Assembly (NCBI GenBank): GCA_002425415.1
Contig: DIMG01000019.1
Location: forward strand, 11,353 to 75,352
Reading direction: 5' to 3'
From: Micavibrio sp. UBA5572
GTDB lineage: Bacteria > Pseudomonadota > Alphaproteobacteria > Micavibrionales > Micavibrionaceae
Length of the DNA: 64,000 bases
This document shows, piece by piece, positions 24,146 to 32,946 of the stretch. The notes below the pieces were generated by a model that was not told the DNA's origin, searched no databases, and saw only the letters and a list, made by a program, of their open reading frames with translations. Made by a program: the position numbers and the translations under genes. Positions within the stretch are counted from its first letter, which is position 1; each line of letters opens with the position of its first letter.

Positions 24146-24754
24146 ATGAGCAGCGCAGAAAAAAATAAAGAAACCACCGAAGCCAGTGACGGTGACGTCG
24201 AACCAATCGAGGAAGGTGGCGGTAAACTCAAGAAAATCATTATGATTGCCGTCCCTCTTGTTCTCCTTCTGGGCGGTGGAGCAGGGCTGTATTTTAGTGG
24301 AATGCTGGATAAGTTGCTGGGCAAGGAAGAGGTTACCGCCGAAGGTGAAGAGCATGCAGAAGGTGACGGCCATGGCGATGCGGCTGCCGAAGGTGAGCAT
24401 GGCAAAAAAGAGGGAGAAGGTGGCGGTCACGGTGAAAGCGAACACGCCGTTGGTGCAGTTTTCATGAAAATCCCTGACCTGATCGTCAATTTGACCAGTG
24501 CCGGACAACCACGATATTTGCGCCTGTCCATTCAGCTGGAACTGGAAAGTGAAGAAGACATGAAAAAAGTCGAGGCAGTTCTTCCACGGGTTGTTGACCA
24601 GTTTCAAACATATCTGAGAGAACTCCGTGTCGATGATTTGCGTGGCTCTAAAGGAATTTATAGACTTCAAATGGAGTTATTGGCACGCGTTAACGCCGCC
24701 GCTGCCCCCGTAGAGGTCAAGGATGTCCTTTTTCAGGAAATTCTGATACAATAA
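24146..24754 (+). CDS. fliL: Flagellar basal body-associated protein FliL
   Basis: A 202-aa single-pass inner-membrane protein: acidic N-terminus, TM at about residues 30-50 (IIMIAVPLVLLLGGGAGLYF), then a long His/Glu/Gly-rich linker (about 66-101), and the conserved periplasmic SPFH-like domain (VNLTSAGQPRYLRLSIQLEL, then LPRVVDQFQTYLRELRVDDLRGSKGI). FliL rings support the stator around the motor. First gene of the fliL-fliM-DUF6468-motE operon. The histidine-rich linker is longer than usual. Confidence 0.93.
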   Translation: MSSAEKNKETTEASDGDVEPIEEGGGKLKKIIMIAVPLVLLLGGGAGLYFSGMLDKLLGKEEVTAEGEEHAEGDGHGDAAAEGEHGKKEGEGGGHGESEHAVGAVFMKIPDLIVNLTSAGQPRYLRLSIQLELESEEDMKKVEAVLPRVVDQFQTYLRELRVDDLRGSKGIYRLQMELLARVNAAAAPVEVKDVLFQEILIQ

Positions 24755-24864
24755 CCATAAAATCAACGGTTGGCGCATTTCTTGTATAGTAAAAGCCCAA
24801 GCCGTAAATAAATCGTAAGAATAAATAAACGAAGCAGTATGGAATACCGGAAGGATATGATCTG

Positions 24865-25974
24865 ATGGCAGACACCGAAACAGATCAGATGAGCGAAGAA
24901 GAGCGCAAAATGATGTCGGAATGGGAATCCATGTCCGGTGAAGGTGATGCCACAGCTTCGCCTGACATGGAAATGGATGAAGTCCCATCGGTTGGCGGCG
25001 GCGATGATGCTACTGGCACACGAATTCTGAATCAGGCCGAAATTGATTCTTTGTTGGGATTTGACAGTGACGGGCCGAATGAAGAAACGTCAGGTGTCAT
25101 GGCGTTAATCAATGCCGCATTAATTAATTATGAACGCTTGCCTATGTTGGATATTGTATTTGACCGTCTGGTCAGATTGATGTCCACCTCTTTGCGCAAC
25201 TTGACATCCGATAACGTCGAAGTGTCTCTGGATCAAATTTCAACGGTTCGCTTCGGGGATTACCTGAATTCTATTCCGTTGCCCGCCATGTTGACGGTTT
25301 TTAAAGCCGAAGAATGGGATAATAACGGATTGATTGTCGTCGATAGTGCTTTGATTTATTCGGTTGTGGATGTGTTGTTGGGCGGAAGAAAAGGGACGCC
25401 GTCTATTCGTGTTGAAGGCCGCCCCTATACAACGATTGAAACAAAACTGGTTGAGAGGATGCTCAATGTGGCGCTTCATGATATGTCGACCGCTTTTGAC
25501 CCGCTCTCTCCAGTGAGTTTTAAACTGGAAAATATAGAAACAAATCCGCGCTTTGCCGCCATTACCCAATCAGGAAATGCCTGTGTTCTCGTGCGGATGC
25601 GGATCGATATGGGGGACAGGGGCGGACGGATTGAAATCCTTATTCCATACGCAACACTTGAACCTATCCGTGAATTGCTGTTGCAAATGTTTATGGGGGA
25701 AAAATTTGGACGGGACTCGATCTGGGAAACTCACTTGACCAACGAACTGTATATGACTGATGTCTATATGCAGGCCGTTATGGGTGAAAAGACAGTGATG
25801 CTTCGTGATATGCTGAACTGGAAAAAGGGAACATTGGTGATGTTTAACACCAAACCAAGCGATGAAGTCGAAATGCGTTGTGGAGATTTCACCATGTTTT
25901 CCGGTCCGATGGGACAAAAAGAAGGTAATATTGCGGTGCGGATTGAAAACTATATTCCACCGGAAAAAGAGTAA
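24865..25974 (+). CDS. fliM: Flagellar motor switch protein FliM
   Basis: A 369-aa C-ring protein. The CheY-binding peptide RILNQAEIDSLLG normally sits at the very N-terminus but here is at residues 53-65 after an acidic, Met-rich extension. The central CheC-like domain has VFDRLVRLMSTSLRNLTSDNVEV, and the C-terminal SpoA domain has MLRDMLNWKKGTLVMFNTKPSDEVEMRCG. It binds phospho-CheY and switches motor direction. It follows fliL by 110 bp. Confidence 0.95.
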   Translation: MADTETDQMSEEERKMMSEWESMSGEGDATASPDMEMDEVPSVGGGDDATGTRILNQAEIDSLLGFDSDGPNEETSGVMALINAALINYERLPMLDIVFDRLVRLMSTSLRNLTSDNVEVSLDQISTVRFGDYLNSIPLPAMLTVFKAEEWDNNGLIVVDSALIYSVVDVLLGGRKGTPSIRVEGRPYTTIETKLVERMLNVALHDMSTAFDPLSPVSFKLENIETNPRFAAITQSGNACVLVRMRIDMGDRGGRIEILIPYATLEPIRELLLQMFMGEKFGRDSIWETHLTNELYMTDVYMQAVMGEKTVMLRDMLNWKKGTLVMFNTKPSDEVEMRCGDFTMFSGPMGQKEGNIAVRIENYIPPEKE

Positions 25975-26006
25975 TAGAATTTTTAGAGTAAAAGAAAGAA
26001 TGTGTT

Positions 26007-26615
26007 ATGTCGGGTTTAATGCTGGGTTTTGATCTGATAATTATCATCATGCTGGCGGCAACCATCTTCTTTGCCGTTCGCTTAAATCGTCACTTGAGTA
26101 TTTTTAGGTCAAATCGCTCGGAAATGGAAAGATTGATACGGGAACTTTCAACCCAGATCACTCGCGCGCAGGAAGGAATTTCTGTCCTTGATGATATGTC
26201 GAACACTAAAGGCGATGAACTGCGCAGGATGATTGCCAAAGCCCAGACATTAAGCGATGAGTTGTCCTTGATGACGGGTGCCGGAGATTCTTTGGCAGCA
26301 AGACTGGAAAAACTGGCCGTAAAAAACCGTGAAATTGCCGATGATATGGGGCAGAATATGGTCAATACAGTGTATCCCGGTCAAAAATTATCACAACAGG
26401 CCTCTTCAAAATCCAGATATGAAGAAACATTACCGCGTGGCGATAAACAGAAAATTATACCGTCATTGGAGTCGTCACCATTTTCTATTCGGGATCCTGA
26501 TTATGATGAAGGGGCAACTGGCGTAGATGATCTGGATGACGCCGACCCATTCCTGAGCAAGGCAGAACGCGATTTGGCTTCTGCCTTAAAAAATCGCGGA
26601 TCAAATCGAAAATAA
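26007..26615 (+). CDS. DUF6468-type flagellar-associated membrane protein
   Basis: A 202-aa protein with one N-terminal membrane segment (about residues 4-24, LMLGFDLIIIIMLAATIFFAV) and a long cytoplasmic coiled coil (RLNRHLSIFRSNRSEMERLIRELSTQI onward), then a polar tail. It has the size, topology and position, directly after fliM, of the alphaproteobacterial DUF6468 family. No function has been established to my knowledge. Its place between fliM and motE suggests a motor-associated role. The family name is from memory of gene context. Confidence 0.65.
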   Translation: MSGLMLGFDLIIIIMLAATIFFAVRLNRHLSIFRSNRSEMERLIRELSTQITRAQEGISVLDDMSNTKGDELRRMIAKAQTLSDELSLMTGAGDSLAARLEKLAVKNREIADDMGQNMVNTVYPGQKLSQQASSKSRYEETLPRGDKQKIIPSLESSPFSIRDPDYDEGATGVDDLDDADPFLSKAERDLASALKNRGSNRK

Positions 26616-26662
26616 CAGATAACGAGTGAAGTAAAAATAATTTATAGGAAGCGACCTTGACT

Positions 26663-27409
26663 ATGAAACTATTTGGTAAATCTGTAACGATGAGGCTTCG
26701 CCTCTTGCCTGTACTGATTATTGTTGCCATGTTGGCATTTGCAGTGCGCGTTGGGGATGCTGTGGTTACGCTGAACAATATGTCAGGCCAGGCATTTGCC
26801 GAAGACAAAAAAGCAGAAGAACCCACCAAAGCGCCTGATTCTTCTGCTGCGGCTCTTGGAACTCAACCTTCGACCGAACATTTGAAAACCCCTGAAGAAT
26901 CTGTAGCGGGTGATGTAAAGCTACCATCAACCGACGCACCTCCTGCCGAAGCGGCAAAAGAATGGGAAGATGCGAAGGATATCGACACGGAATATTCCGA
27001 GCTGAAACAGGAAATGTATAAAGAGCTGATTGATCGGCGTCGCGCTTTGGATGATCGTGAAAAGGCAATCGGCGAACGTGAAGCATTGCTGGAAGCCGGA
27101 CAAAGAGAACTTGATCGCAAGTACAAGGAAATGACTGGCTTGCGGGATGAAATCCAATCTTTGCTAAAAAACCAATCCGAAGCAGAGTCTTCAAGGATGG
27201 CAAGTCTCGTCAAGATATACACGGGTATGAAACCCAAAGATGCTGCCCGTATTTTTAATACGCTGGATATGGATATTTTGGTCGAGGTTATTGGAAAAAT
27301 GCCGGAAAGTAAATCTGCTCCAATCCTCGCAAGTATGGATGCCGACCGCGCGCGAGCCTTGACAACCTTGCTTGCCGAACAAAAAAAGCTGCCCGATATT
27401 CCTCAATAG
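26663..27409 (+). CDS. MotE-like flagellar protein (MgtE N-domain-like)
   Basis: About 248 aa. The ATG at 26663 is chosen, although a TTG at 26657 has better spacing to AGGAA. One TM segment (LLPVLIIVAMLAFAVRVGD, about residues 14-32) is followed by an acidic Pro/Ala linker. A strong coiled coil comes next (DRRRALDDREKAIGEREALLEAGQREL), then the MgtE-like domain (MASLVKIYTGMKPKDAARIFNTLDMDILVEVIGKM). This is the architecture of MotE, the periplasmic chaperone of MotC in rhizobia, which is widespread in alphaproteobacterial flagellar loci. It probably supports stator assembly. Confidence 0.75.
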   Translation: MKLFGKSVTMRLRLLPVLIIVAMLAFAVRVGDAVVTLNNMSGQAFAEDKKAEEPTKAPDSSAAALGTQPSTEHLKTPEESVAGDVKLPSTDAPPAEAAKEWEDAKDIDTEYSELKQEMYKELIDRRRALDDREKAIGEREALLEAGQRELDRKYKEMTGLRDEIQSLLKNQSEAESSRMASLVKIYTGMKPKDAARIFNTLDMDILVEVIGKMPESKSAPILASMDADRARALTTLLAEQKKLPDIPQ

Positions 27410-27570
27410 AAGTAAAACATCTTTAGATATTATGTTTAATAACAGGAGTGTTCTCGGAAGAGAATGTGATCCTACGTAGCATTTTGTTAATCTTTTCATG
27501 GAAAAATACGTTTGTATAACTGGTCGCAATGGCCAGAATGAATTCATAGATCCCTCTAAGGAGCCAAAAT

Positions 27571-27957
27571 ATGTCAGTTGATAAGAATATGAATGTCCTC
27601 ATCGTCGATGATTATAAAACCATGCTGCGTATCATTGGCAATTTGTTGAAACAGCTTGGTTTTAATAATGTTGATGAAGCTACAGATGGTGGTATGGCAC
27701 TTGAAATGTTCAAAAACAAAAACTATGGCCTTGTTATCTCCGATTGGAATATGGAGCCGATGTCAGGCCTCGATTTGTTAAAAAAGGTTCGCGTTTTGCC
27801 AGCCAATGCAAATGTACCATTTGTAATGATAACAGCAGAAAGCAAAACAGAAAATGTGATTGCCGCAAAACAGGCTGGCGTTAACAATTATATTGTGAAA
27901 CCGTTTAATGCCGAGACGTTAAAAACGAAACTGACGTCAGTTCTTGGCGAATTCTAA
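27571..27957 (+). CDS. cheY: Chemotaxis response regulator CheY
   Basis: A 128-aa single receiver domain. The acidic pocket is Asp13/Asp14 and the phosphoryl acceptor Asp58 (ISDWNMEP). The conserved Thr (MITAES) and Lys (IVKPFN) are present. TAAGGAG precedes the ATG. It would bind FliM when phosphorylated. It is followed 31 bp later by cheZ, making a two-gene output module with a shared terminator; no CheA, CheW or receptor genes are in the window. Confidence 0.93.
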   Translation: MSVDKNMNVLIVDDYKTMLRIIGNLLKQLGFNNVDEATDGGMALEMFKNKNYGLVISDWNMEPMSGLDLLKKVRVLPANANVPFVMITAESKTENVIAAKQAGVNNYIVKPFNAETLKTKLTSVLGEF

Positions 27958-27988
27958 TCGGCTTTAAGCCGTTTCTGGGAGAAAAATA

Positions 27989-28582
27989 ATGGAAGCCTCA
28001 AACAAAGGGATTGGCCGGGATAAGGTCATAACCCTGATTAATTCAGTGATTGAAAAAGTAGGGGCGGCAGGAGAGCTGTCTCGTGAAAATATATACGCAG
28101 AATTAAAAGATCTGCACAATATTATAGAGTCAACACGTGCGGATATTAATGCAACTCGTGCAACAGACATCTCCGGAACACATATTCCAATTGCAACCGA
28201 TGAATTGGACGCCGTTGTCGAAGCAACGGAAACAGCCACAGGCGTTATCATGGATTCATGTGACGCGATTACGGAATATGCGGAGACTCTGGATTCTGCC
28301 CATAAAGATTTTATGTTGGGTGAAGTTACGAAAATTCTTGAGGCTTGTTCCTTTCAGGATATTACAGGGCAAAGAATTACTAAAGTTGTAAAAAGCCTCA
28401 AAATCATTGACGAAAAAATAACACAGTTAATGAATGTTCTGGGCGAAAAACTTCCAACCGAAGTCACAACACCAGAAGGCGATACCAGAACCGGCGATGA
28501 AAGGTTGCTGAACGGCCCTCAAATGCCGGATAAAGCCATTACGCAAAGTGATATTGACAAATTACTGGAAGATCTCTTCTAA
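27989..28582 (+). CDS. cheZ: CheY-phosphate phosphatase CheZ
   Basis: A 197-aa helical-bundle protein. The catalytic motif CSFQDITGQRI is at residues 120-130, with Asp124 and Gln128 corresponding to the active-site Asp and Gln of E. coli CheZ. The C-terminal peptide ITQSDIDKLLEDLF is the CheY-binding tail. Together these give high confidence despite low overall similarity to enterobacterial CheZ. It dephosphorylates CheY-P. Immediately downstream of cheY and closed by a terminator. Confidence 0.92.
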   Translation: MEASNKGIGRDKVITLINSVIEKVGAAGELSRENIYAELKDLHNIIESTRADINATRATDISGTHIPIATDELDAVVEATETATGVIMDSCDAITEYAETLDSAHKDFMLGEVTKILEACSFQDITGQRITKVVKSLKIIDEKITQLMNVLGEKLPTEVTTPEGDTRTGDERLLNGPQMPDKAITQSDIDKLLEDLF

Positions 28583-28602
28583 CTATATGAAAGAATAGCA
28601 AT

Positions 28603-28630
28603 AAGCCCCTTATATTTCTGGGGCTTTTTC
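28603..28630 (+). terminator. Rho-independent terminator after cheZ
   Basis: AAGCCCC (28603-28609) pairs with GGGGCTT (28620-28626) across a 10-base loop, followed by TTTC. Confidence 0.8.
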
Positions 28631-28671
28631 TATATTGGATGGATCGCTGTCTTGCCCAACAGGGGTAAGCT

Positions 28672-31600
28672 GTGGCATTTTCAAGTATGAACCGAATCTG
28701 GCGTCACTTATCCTCTGTCATGGCAATTGCATTGCTGTCATCATCTGTACCGATAGGTGCGGCTGTGGCGGCAGATATGTCCGTGAAGATCCGGGGGGGC
28801 GACCATGCAGGATACACCAGATTGGTTTTCGAGGGTAAGGAAACTCCTCGTTATACGGTGGAGCAAAATGACACGCATATTATTTTGAAATTTCCGGACA
28901 ACGTTTCATTTGAAGCACAAGGAATGTCTCCCGATCAGTTGTCACGGGTTGAGTCCTATAAAGTTCTAGAAAATCATTCCGTTGAAATAGATATTCCAAA
29001 AGGTATTACGGTTCGCCATTTTATAATCGATAAACGGGTCATTGTTGATCTGAAAGGCGAAGCACCAGTCAAAAAAGACAGCAATAAGAAATCTCCGGTG
29101 AAGTTGACTGAAAAAATCGAAGAAACGAGATTCCATCCGGAATCTAAAGATGCCAAAGAAAACATTGAGCAGAAAATAGTAAAAAACAGTTCCCTTGAAA
29201 AACATGTCATCGTGGATGACATGCAAAAAGAAGAAAAAACAGAAAAAGCCGCACCGCCAACCGCATTAAAGCCACATGCTATAAATATTGCCGGAACCAC
29301 AGTGTTCGCTATGGCTGCTTTTGAAAAAGGCAATAACATTTGGATCGTCATTGATAAGCCTGATGTTGTTGTTCCCCCTCAATTCGAAGGCTCCGAGCAA
29401 AATAAATTGGGTGAATTCCAAAGATTTATAACAAAAGACGTAACAGTTTTTCGTGCAAAACGTCCGGAAAGATACAAATTGTCCGGTAACGGTGGCGGTC
29501 TGGTTTGGAAGATCGATATGACCGAAACCGATCAAGGAAAATTTAAAGCTAAGCCTGTATCACGAAAAGAGTCACAAGGTGAAGGAGGCGTTGATGTCCC
29601 GTCATTGGTATGGGAAGCTCCGGCATTGCATCGTATCGCGCAAATAGAAGATCCTGATAGTGGTGAGAAGATTTGGGTGGGGCTTGTTAATAGTGCAAGC
29701 GATTTTACAGGCGAAGCACAGTATTTTAGCGAAATAGAATTATTACCAAGTATAATTGGCGCAGCCGCACTCGGTAAAGTCGATGATTTATCCGTAAGCA
29801 AAAGTGAAGATGGGGCAATATTTTCAAGGCCTGGTGGGCTGACCTTGTCTTCTAAAAAAGATATGATTCCTTATCTGAATAATACGGATCACCCTGAAAA
29901 AGAGGATGCAACCTCCGCCCCAAAAGAGAGCACCAAAATATTTGCCTTTAGAGATTGGAAAGGCGCGGATTCTCCATCCATGCTGTCTGATAATCAACGT
30001 TTGATTTTATCAGGTCTCTTGGATCAAACCGATCAGAAAAAAACAGAAGGTCTGGTTTATCTGGGACGAATGATGTTGTCTTCCGGTTTCGCACCGGAAG
30101 CAAGCGGATATTTTGATTTGGCGCAACACTATACCTCCGATCTCTCAAAAAACCCGGAATTCAAAGCATTGCAGGGTGTGTCGGAGGTCTTGTCCGGTAA
30201 TTTCAAGGAAGCTTTTGTCACGTTTTCAAATTCCGCATTAGATGATGTTGATGAAATAAAAATCTGGAAATCTTATGCCCTATCGGGGCTGGACGACTGG
30301 CAACAGGCTTCGAAAACTTTACCCTCAGATATGGATCTTTTAAAAGACTACCCGCCGGAAATAATGTTTCCTGTGGGGTTGCGCATAGCAGAAGTCACAT
30401 TGCGCGAGGGAAATAAAACAAAAGCGGCAAAAATTCTCGACATGCTCGACAAAACAAAATCACCCAGAACACCAATCGCATATAGTTCCGGTCTGATGTA
30501 TCTCAAAGGTGAGCTTGCTCGACAAAAAGGAGATGTTGCGGCTGCCAAAAGCCTTTGGTCTGTACTGGAAACAGGAAAAGATGACCTTTATCGTGCTAAA
30601 TCACGATTGGCTATGGCAACATTGCGCTATGGCGAAAAAGAAATCACGATTGATAAAGCCATTGATGCACTTGAGGGGCTGCGGTATGCGTGGCGTGGGG
30701 ATGATCTGGAAACATCTATCAATTATAATCTTGGAAAATTATATTTGGAAAAAGGAGAGCCGATTAAAGCACTCGGATTGATGAGGTTGGCCGCAGGTCT
30801 TATCCCGAATTCGGAACAAGGCAAAATGATTTCAACGGTCATGCACGCCACATTTCAGGATTTGTATATGACGGATAAAATCCAGTCTCTTTCCCCATTT
30901 GAGGCACTCACGCTTTATAACGAATTTTCTGATCTGGTTCCTGCGGGCGCAGAAGGGGATCGTCTGGCGCGTCAATTGGCCGAACGTCTGGTGGATGATG
31001 AAATGTTGCCACGTGCCATCAACTTGCTAAAACAACAAGTAGATACTCGTCTATCCGGACTGGAAGGGGCAACTGTTGCTATTCGTTTAGCATCATTACA
31101 GGTATTGAATAACAAACCGAAAGATGCGTTAGCTTCTTTGGAAAAAGCCTCCGGATTTTTAACATCCATTCCATCAGAAGAATCTGACCCTAAACGTCGT
31201 CAAATAGCCTTACTAAAAGCAAAGGCTCTATCGTTGCAAAGTAAGCCGGAGGAATCTTTGGCATCATTGTCTTTGCTGACACAAGATGAAGATGTTTTAA
31301 GATTGCGCGCCGACATAGCATGGAAAGCAAAGAGATGGCAAGAAGCTGCCGATGCTTTGGAACAGCTGGTTGCCAAACAGGATATTTCACTAACCCGCCC
31401 GTTGGATGATGTGCAGGCTAAGTTGATTATGGACTGGTCTGTCGCGCTCTATCTGGCGGATAATCGGTACGTTTTGGCTAATTTGCGGGAAAGATATAGT
31501 GATCCGATGAGCCAGACATCTAAAGCCCGTGAATTCGAAGTGGTCACACGCCCGAGACAAAATATTCTTTTGGCTGATCGTGATACGATAAACGGCATTA

Positions 31601-31803
31601 TTGGTGAAACGGATATGTTTAAAGATTTTCTGGATAGCCTTCAGGAAGACCTGACAGGCCCCGTCAAGGATAACGTGACATCTGCTGCCCGCTCGAACGA
31701 AACATCGTCTCCATCTGGAAAACCTAAAAAATCGGAAGCCAACATTCCGGAATCTTTAAAAAACGAACCTCAAATCAAAGCGGATGAAGTTCTCGCCGAT
31801 TAA
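28672..31803 (+). CDS. Large periplasmic TPR-repeat protein with AMIN-like N-terminus
   Basis: A 1043-aa protein. The GTG at 28672 is preferred because AGGGGT lies 6-7 bases upstream; the next ATG (28687) is too far from it. The signal peptide ends at about residue 33 (AAVAADM). Residues 35-130 resemble an AMIN-type beta domain (TRLVFEGKETPRYTVEQND, then IDKRVIVDLKG). A charged linker is followed by a second beta domain (about 195-290). From about 440 to 930 there are many helix-turn-helix TPR-like repeats (SGYFDLAQHYTSDL, GKLYLEKGEPIKALGLMRLA, PEESLASLSLL). The C-terminus is low complexity. It would be a peptidoglycan-facing scaffold. A link to flagella is only positional. Confidence 0.7.
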   Translation: MAFSSMNRIWRHLSSVMAIALLSSSVPIGAAVAADMSVKIRGGDHAGYTRLVFEGKETPRYTVEQNDTHIILKFPDNVSFEAQGMSPDQLSRVESYKVLENHSVEIDIPKGITVRHFIIDKRVIVDLKGEAPVKKDSNKKSPVKLTEKIEETRFHPESKDAKENIEQKIVKNSSLEKHVIVDDMQKEEKTEKAAPPTALKPHAINIAGTTVFAMAAFEKGNNIWIVIDKPDVVVPPQFEGSEQNKLGEFQRFITKDVTVFRAKRPERYKLSGNGGGLVWKIDMTETDQGKFKAKPVSRKESQGEGGVDVPSLVWEAPALHRIAQIEDPDSGEKIWVGLVNSASDFTGEAQYFSEIELLPSIIGAAALGKVDDLSVSKSEDGAIFSRPGGLTLSSKKDMIPYLNNTDHPEKEDATSAPKESTKIFAFRDWKGADSPSMLSDNQRLILSGLLDQTDQKKTEGLVYLGRMMLSSGFAPEASGYFDLAQHYTSDLSKNPEFKALQGVSEVLSGNFKEAFVTFSNSALDDVDEIKIWKSYALSGLDDWQQASKTLPSDMDLLKDYPPEIMFPVGLRIAEVTLREGNKTKAAKILDMLDKTKSPRTPIAYSSGLMYLKGELARQKGDVAAAKSLWSVLETGKDDLYRAKSRLAMATLRYGEKEITIDKAIDALEGLRYAWRGDDLETSINYNLGKLYLEKGEPIKALGLMRLAAGLIPNSEQGKMISTVMHATFQDLYMTDKIQSLSPFEALTLYNEFSDLVPAGAEGDRLARQLAERLVDDEMLPRAINLLKQQVDTRLSGLEGATVAIRLASLQVLNNKPKDALASLEKASGFLTSIPSEESDPKRRQIALLKAKALSLQSKPEESLASLSLLTQDEDVLRLRADIAWKAKRWQEAADALEQLVAKQDISLTRPLDDVQAKLIMDWSVALYLADNRYVLANLRERYSDPMSQTSKAREFEVVTRPRQNILLADRDTINGIIGETDMFKDFLDSLQEDLTGPVKDNVTSAARSNETSSPSGKPKKSEANIPESLKNEPQIKADEVLAD

Positions 31804-31814
31804 ATTGTGTTTGA

Positions 31815-32654
31815 TTATTCGGGCAGGGTGTTAATGACCCCGATGGGTAAGGAGCCGGTCAGATCATTGGCTTGCATATCAAAGCTCTTGATAAGCGACC
31901 CGCAAACCAGATTCCATCCATCCACCAGAACAAAGAAAACAATTTTGAATGGAAGGGAAATAACAATCGGTGGTAACATCATCATCCCCATCGACATCAG
32001 GATAGACGATGTCACAATATCAATCACAAGAAATGGCAAAAACAACATAAATCCGATTTCAAAGGCACGACGCAATTCGGAAATCATAAAGGCCGGAATA
32101 ACAATTTGTAGGGAAAGATCGGAGGCCTTTTCCACCTGTGGGCCACCCGAAGCATCAACAAATAATTGCAAATCTTTTTCACGGGCATGTTTAAGCATAA
32201 AGATTTTAAACGGATCAGTTGCTTTATAAAAAGCATCGACTTCATCGATTTCTTCATTCATTAAGGGCGCGATGCCTTGCTTATAGGATTCTTGAAACGT
32301 AGGCCCCATAACAAAGAAGGTCAAAAACAAAGCCAACGAAATCAGCACGGTATTGGGCGGAGATTGCTGTAAACCGATGGCCGAACGCAAGAACGATAGA
32401 ACAACTATAATCCGCGTAAAAGACGTCATCATAATCAGGATAGACGGAGCAAGCGACAAAACAGTCAGCAAGGCCATCATCTGGACAACGCGTCCGGTAA
32501 CGGTTCCATTGGCTTCGTTACCACCCAGATCCATCGAGATAACCTGCGCAAAGCTTGGATAAGCAAACAGACAGGTTGTCACCATCGCCAATAAAGCAAC
32601 AATCCCGCGAACGGGACGAATGGAGAAGAAGCTGATAATATTTTCTTTAGACAT
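31815..32654 (-). CDS. fliP: Flagellar export gate protein FliP
   Basis: A 279-aa protein. The ATG at 32654 gives the expected signal-bearing N-terminus (FFSIRPVRGIVALLAMVTTC, cleavage near FAQ), whereas a TTG at 32699 would add 15 atypical residues. Conserved FliP sequence includes LSLAPSILIMMTSFTRIIVVLSFLR, RSAIGLQQSPPNTVLISLALFLTFF, and the C-terminal MGMMMLPPIVISLPFKIVFFVLVDGW. It forms the FliPQR export pore. It overlaps fliO by 8 bases. Confidence 0.96.
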   Translation of the reverse strand: MSKENIISFFSIRPVRGIVALLAMVTTCLFAYPSFAQVISMDLGGNEANGTVTGRVVQMMALLTVLSLAPSILIMMTSFTRIIVVLSFLRSAIGLQQSPPNTVLISLALFLTFFVMGPTFQESYKQGIAPLMNEEIDEVDAFYKATDPFKIFMLKHAREKDLQLFVDASGGPQVEKASDLSLQIVIPAFMISELRRAFEIGFMLFLPFLVIDIVTSSILMSMGMMMLPPIVISLPFKIVFFVLVDGWNLVCGSLIKSFDMQANDLTGSLPIGVINTLPE

Positions 32655-32946
32655 GATGGTCTGGGTTCTCTGCTTTTGCCGGAAAGCTTGATTCGACAAC
32701 AGTTTCGCCCGAAGAGCCTAAAATAACAAGATGTTCCTTGTCATCCCTCCGCAGAATAATTGCTTTTCTTCGTGGATCAAGTGCCATCACTTCGACAATT
32801 TTCAACCTGCGCTTGGAAATTTGGGTAACCGGAATATGTCCGTTAAGCCCTAACTTGCGTAAAGCAAGCCACAAACCACCCATTAAGGCCATGACAAAAA
32901 GAAATGCCACAAAGAAACGTACCAATTCAATTGTGTCCACGGTCAT
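32647..32946 (-). CDS. fliO: Flagellar export assembly protein FliO
   Basis: A 99-aa protein with one TM helix (about residues 9-29, VRFFVAFLFVMALMGGLWLAL) and a short basic cytoplasmic domain (ISKRRLKIVEVMALDPRRKAIILRRDDKEHLVIL) typical of FliO. FliO helps FliP assemble. It overlaps both the upstream FlhB-C-like gene (20 bp) and fliP (8 bp), so the three are co-translated. Confidence 0.9.
   Translation of the reverse strand: MTVDTIELVRFFVAFLFVMALMGGLWLALRKLGLNGHIPVTQISKRRLKIVEVMALDPRRKAIILRRDDKEHLVILGSSGETVVESSFPAKAENPDHHV

Noticed and set aside
24771..24786. TGGCGCATTTCTTGTA upstream of fliM as a sigma-54 promoter
   Set aside because: Spacing is correct but the essential -12 GC is GT, and fliM is only 110 bp behind fliL in what looks like one operon.
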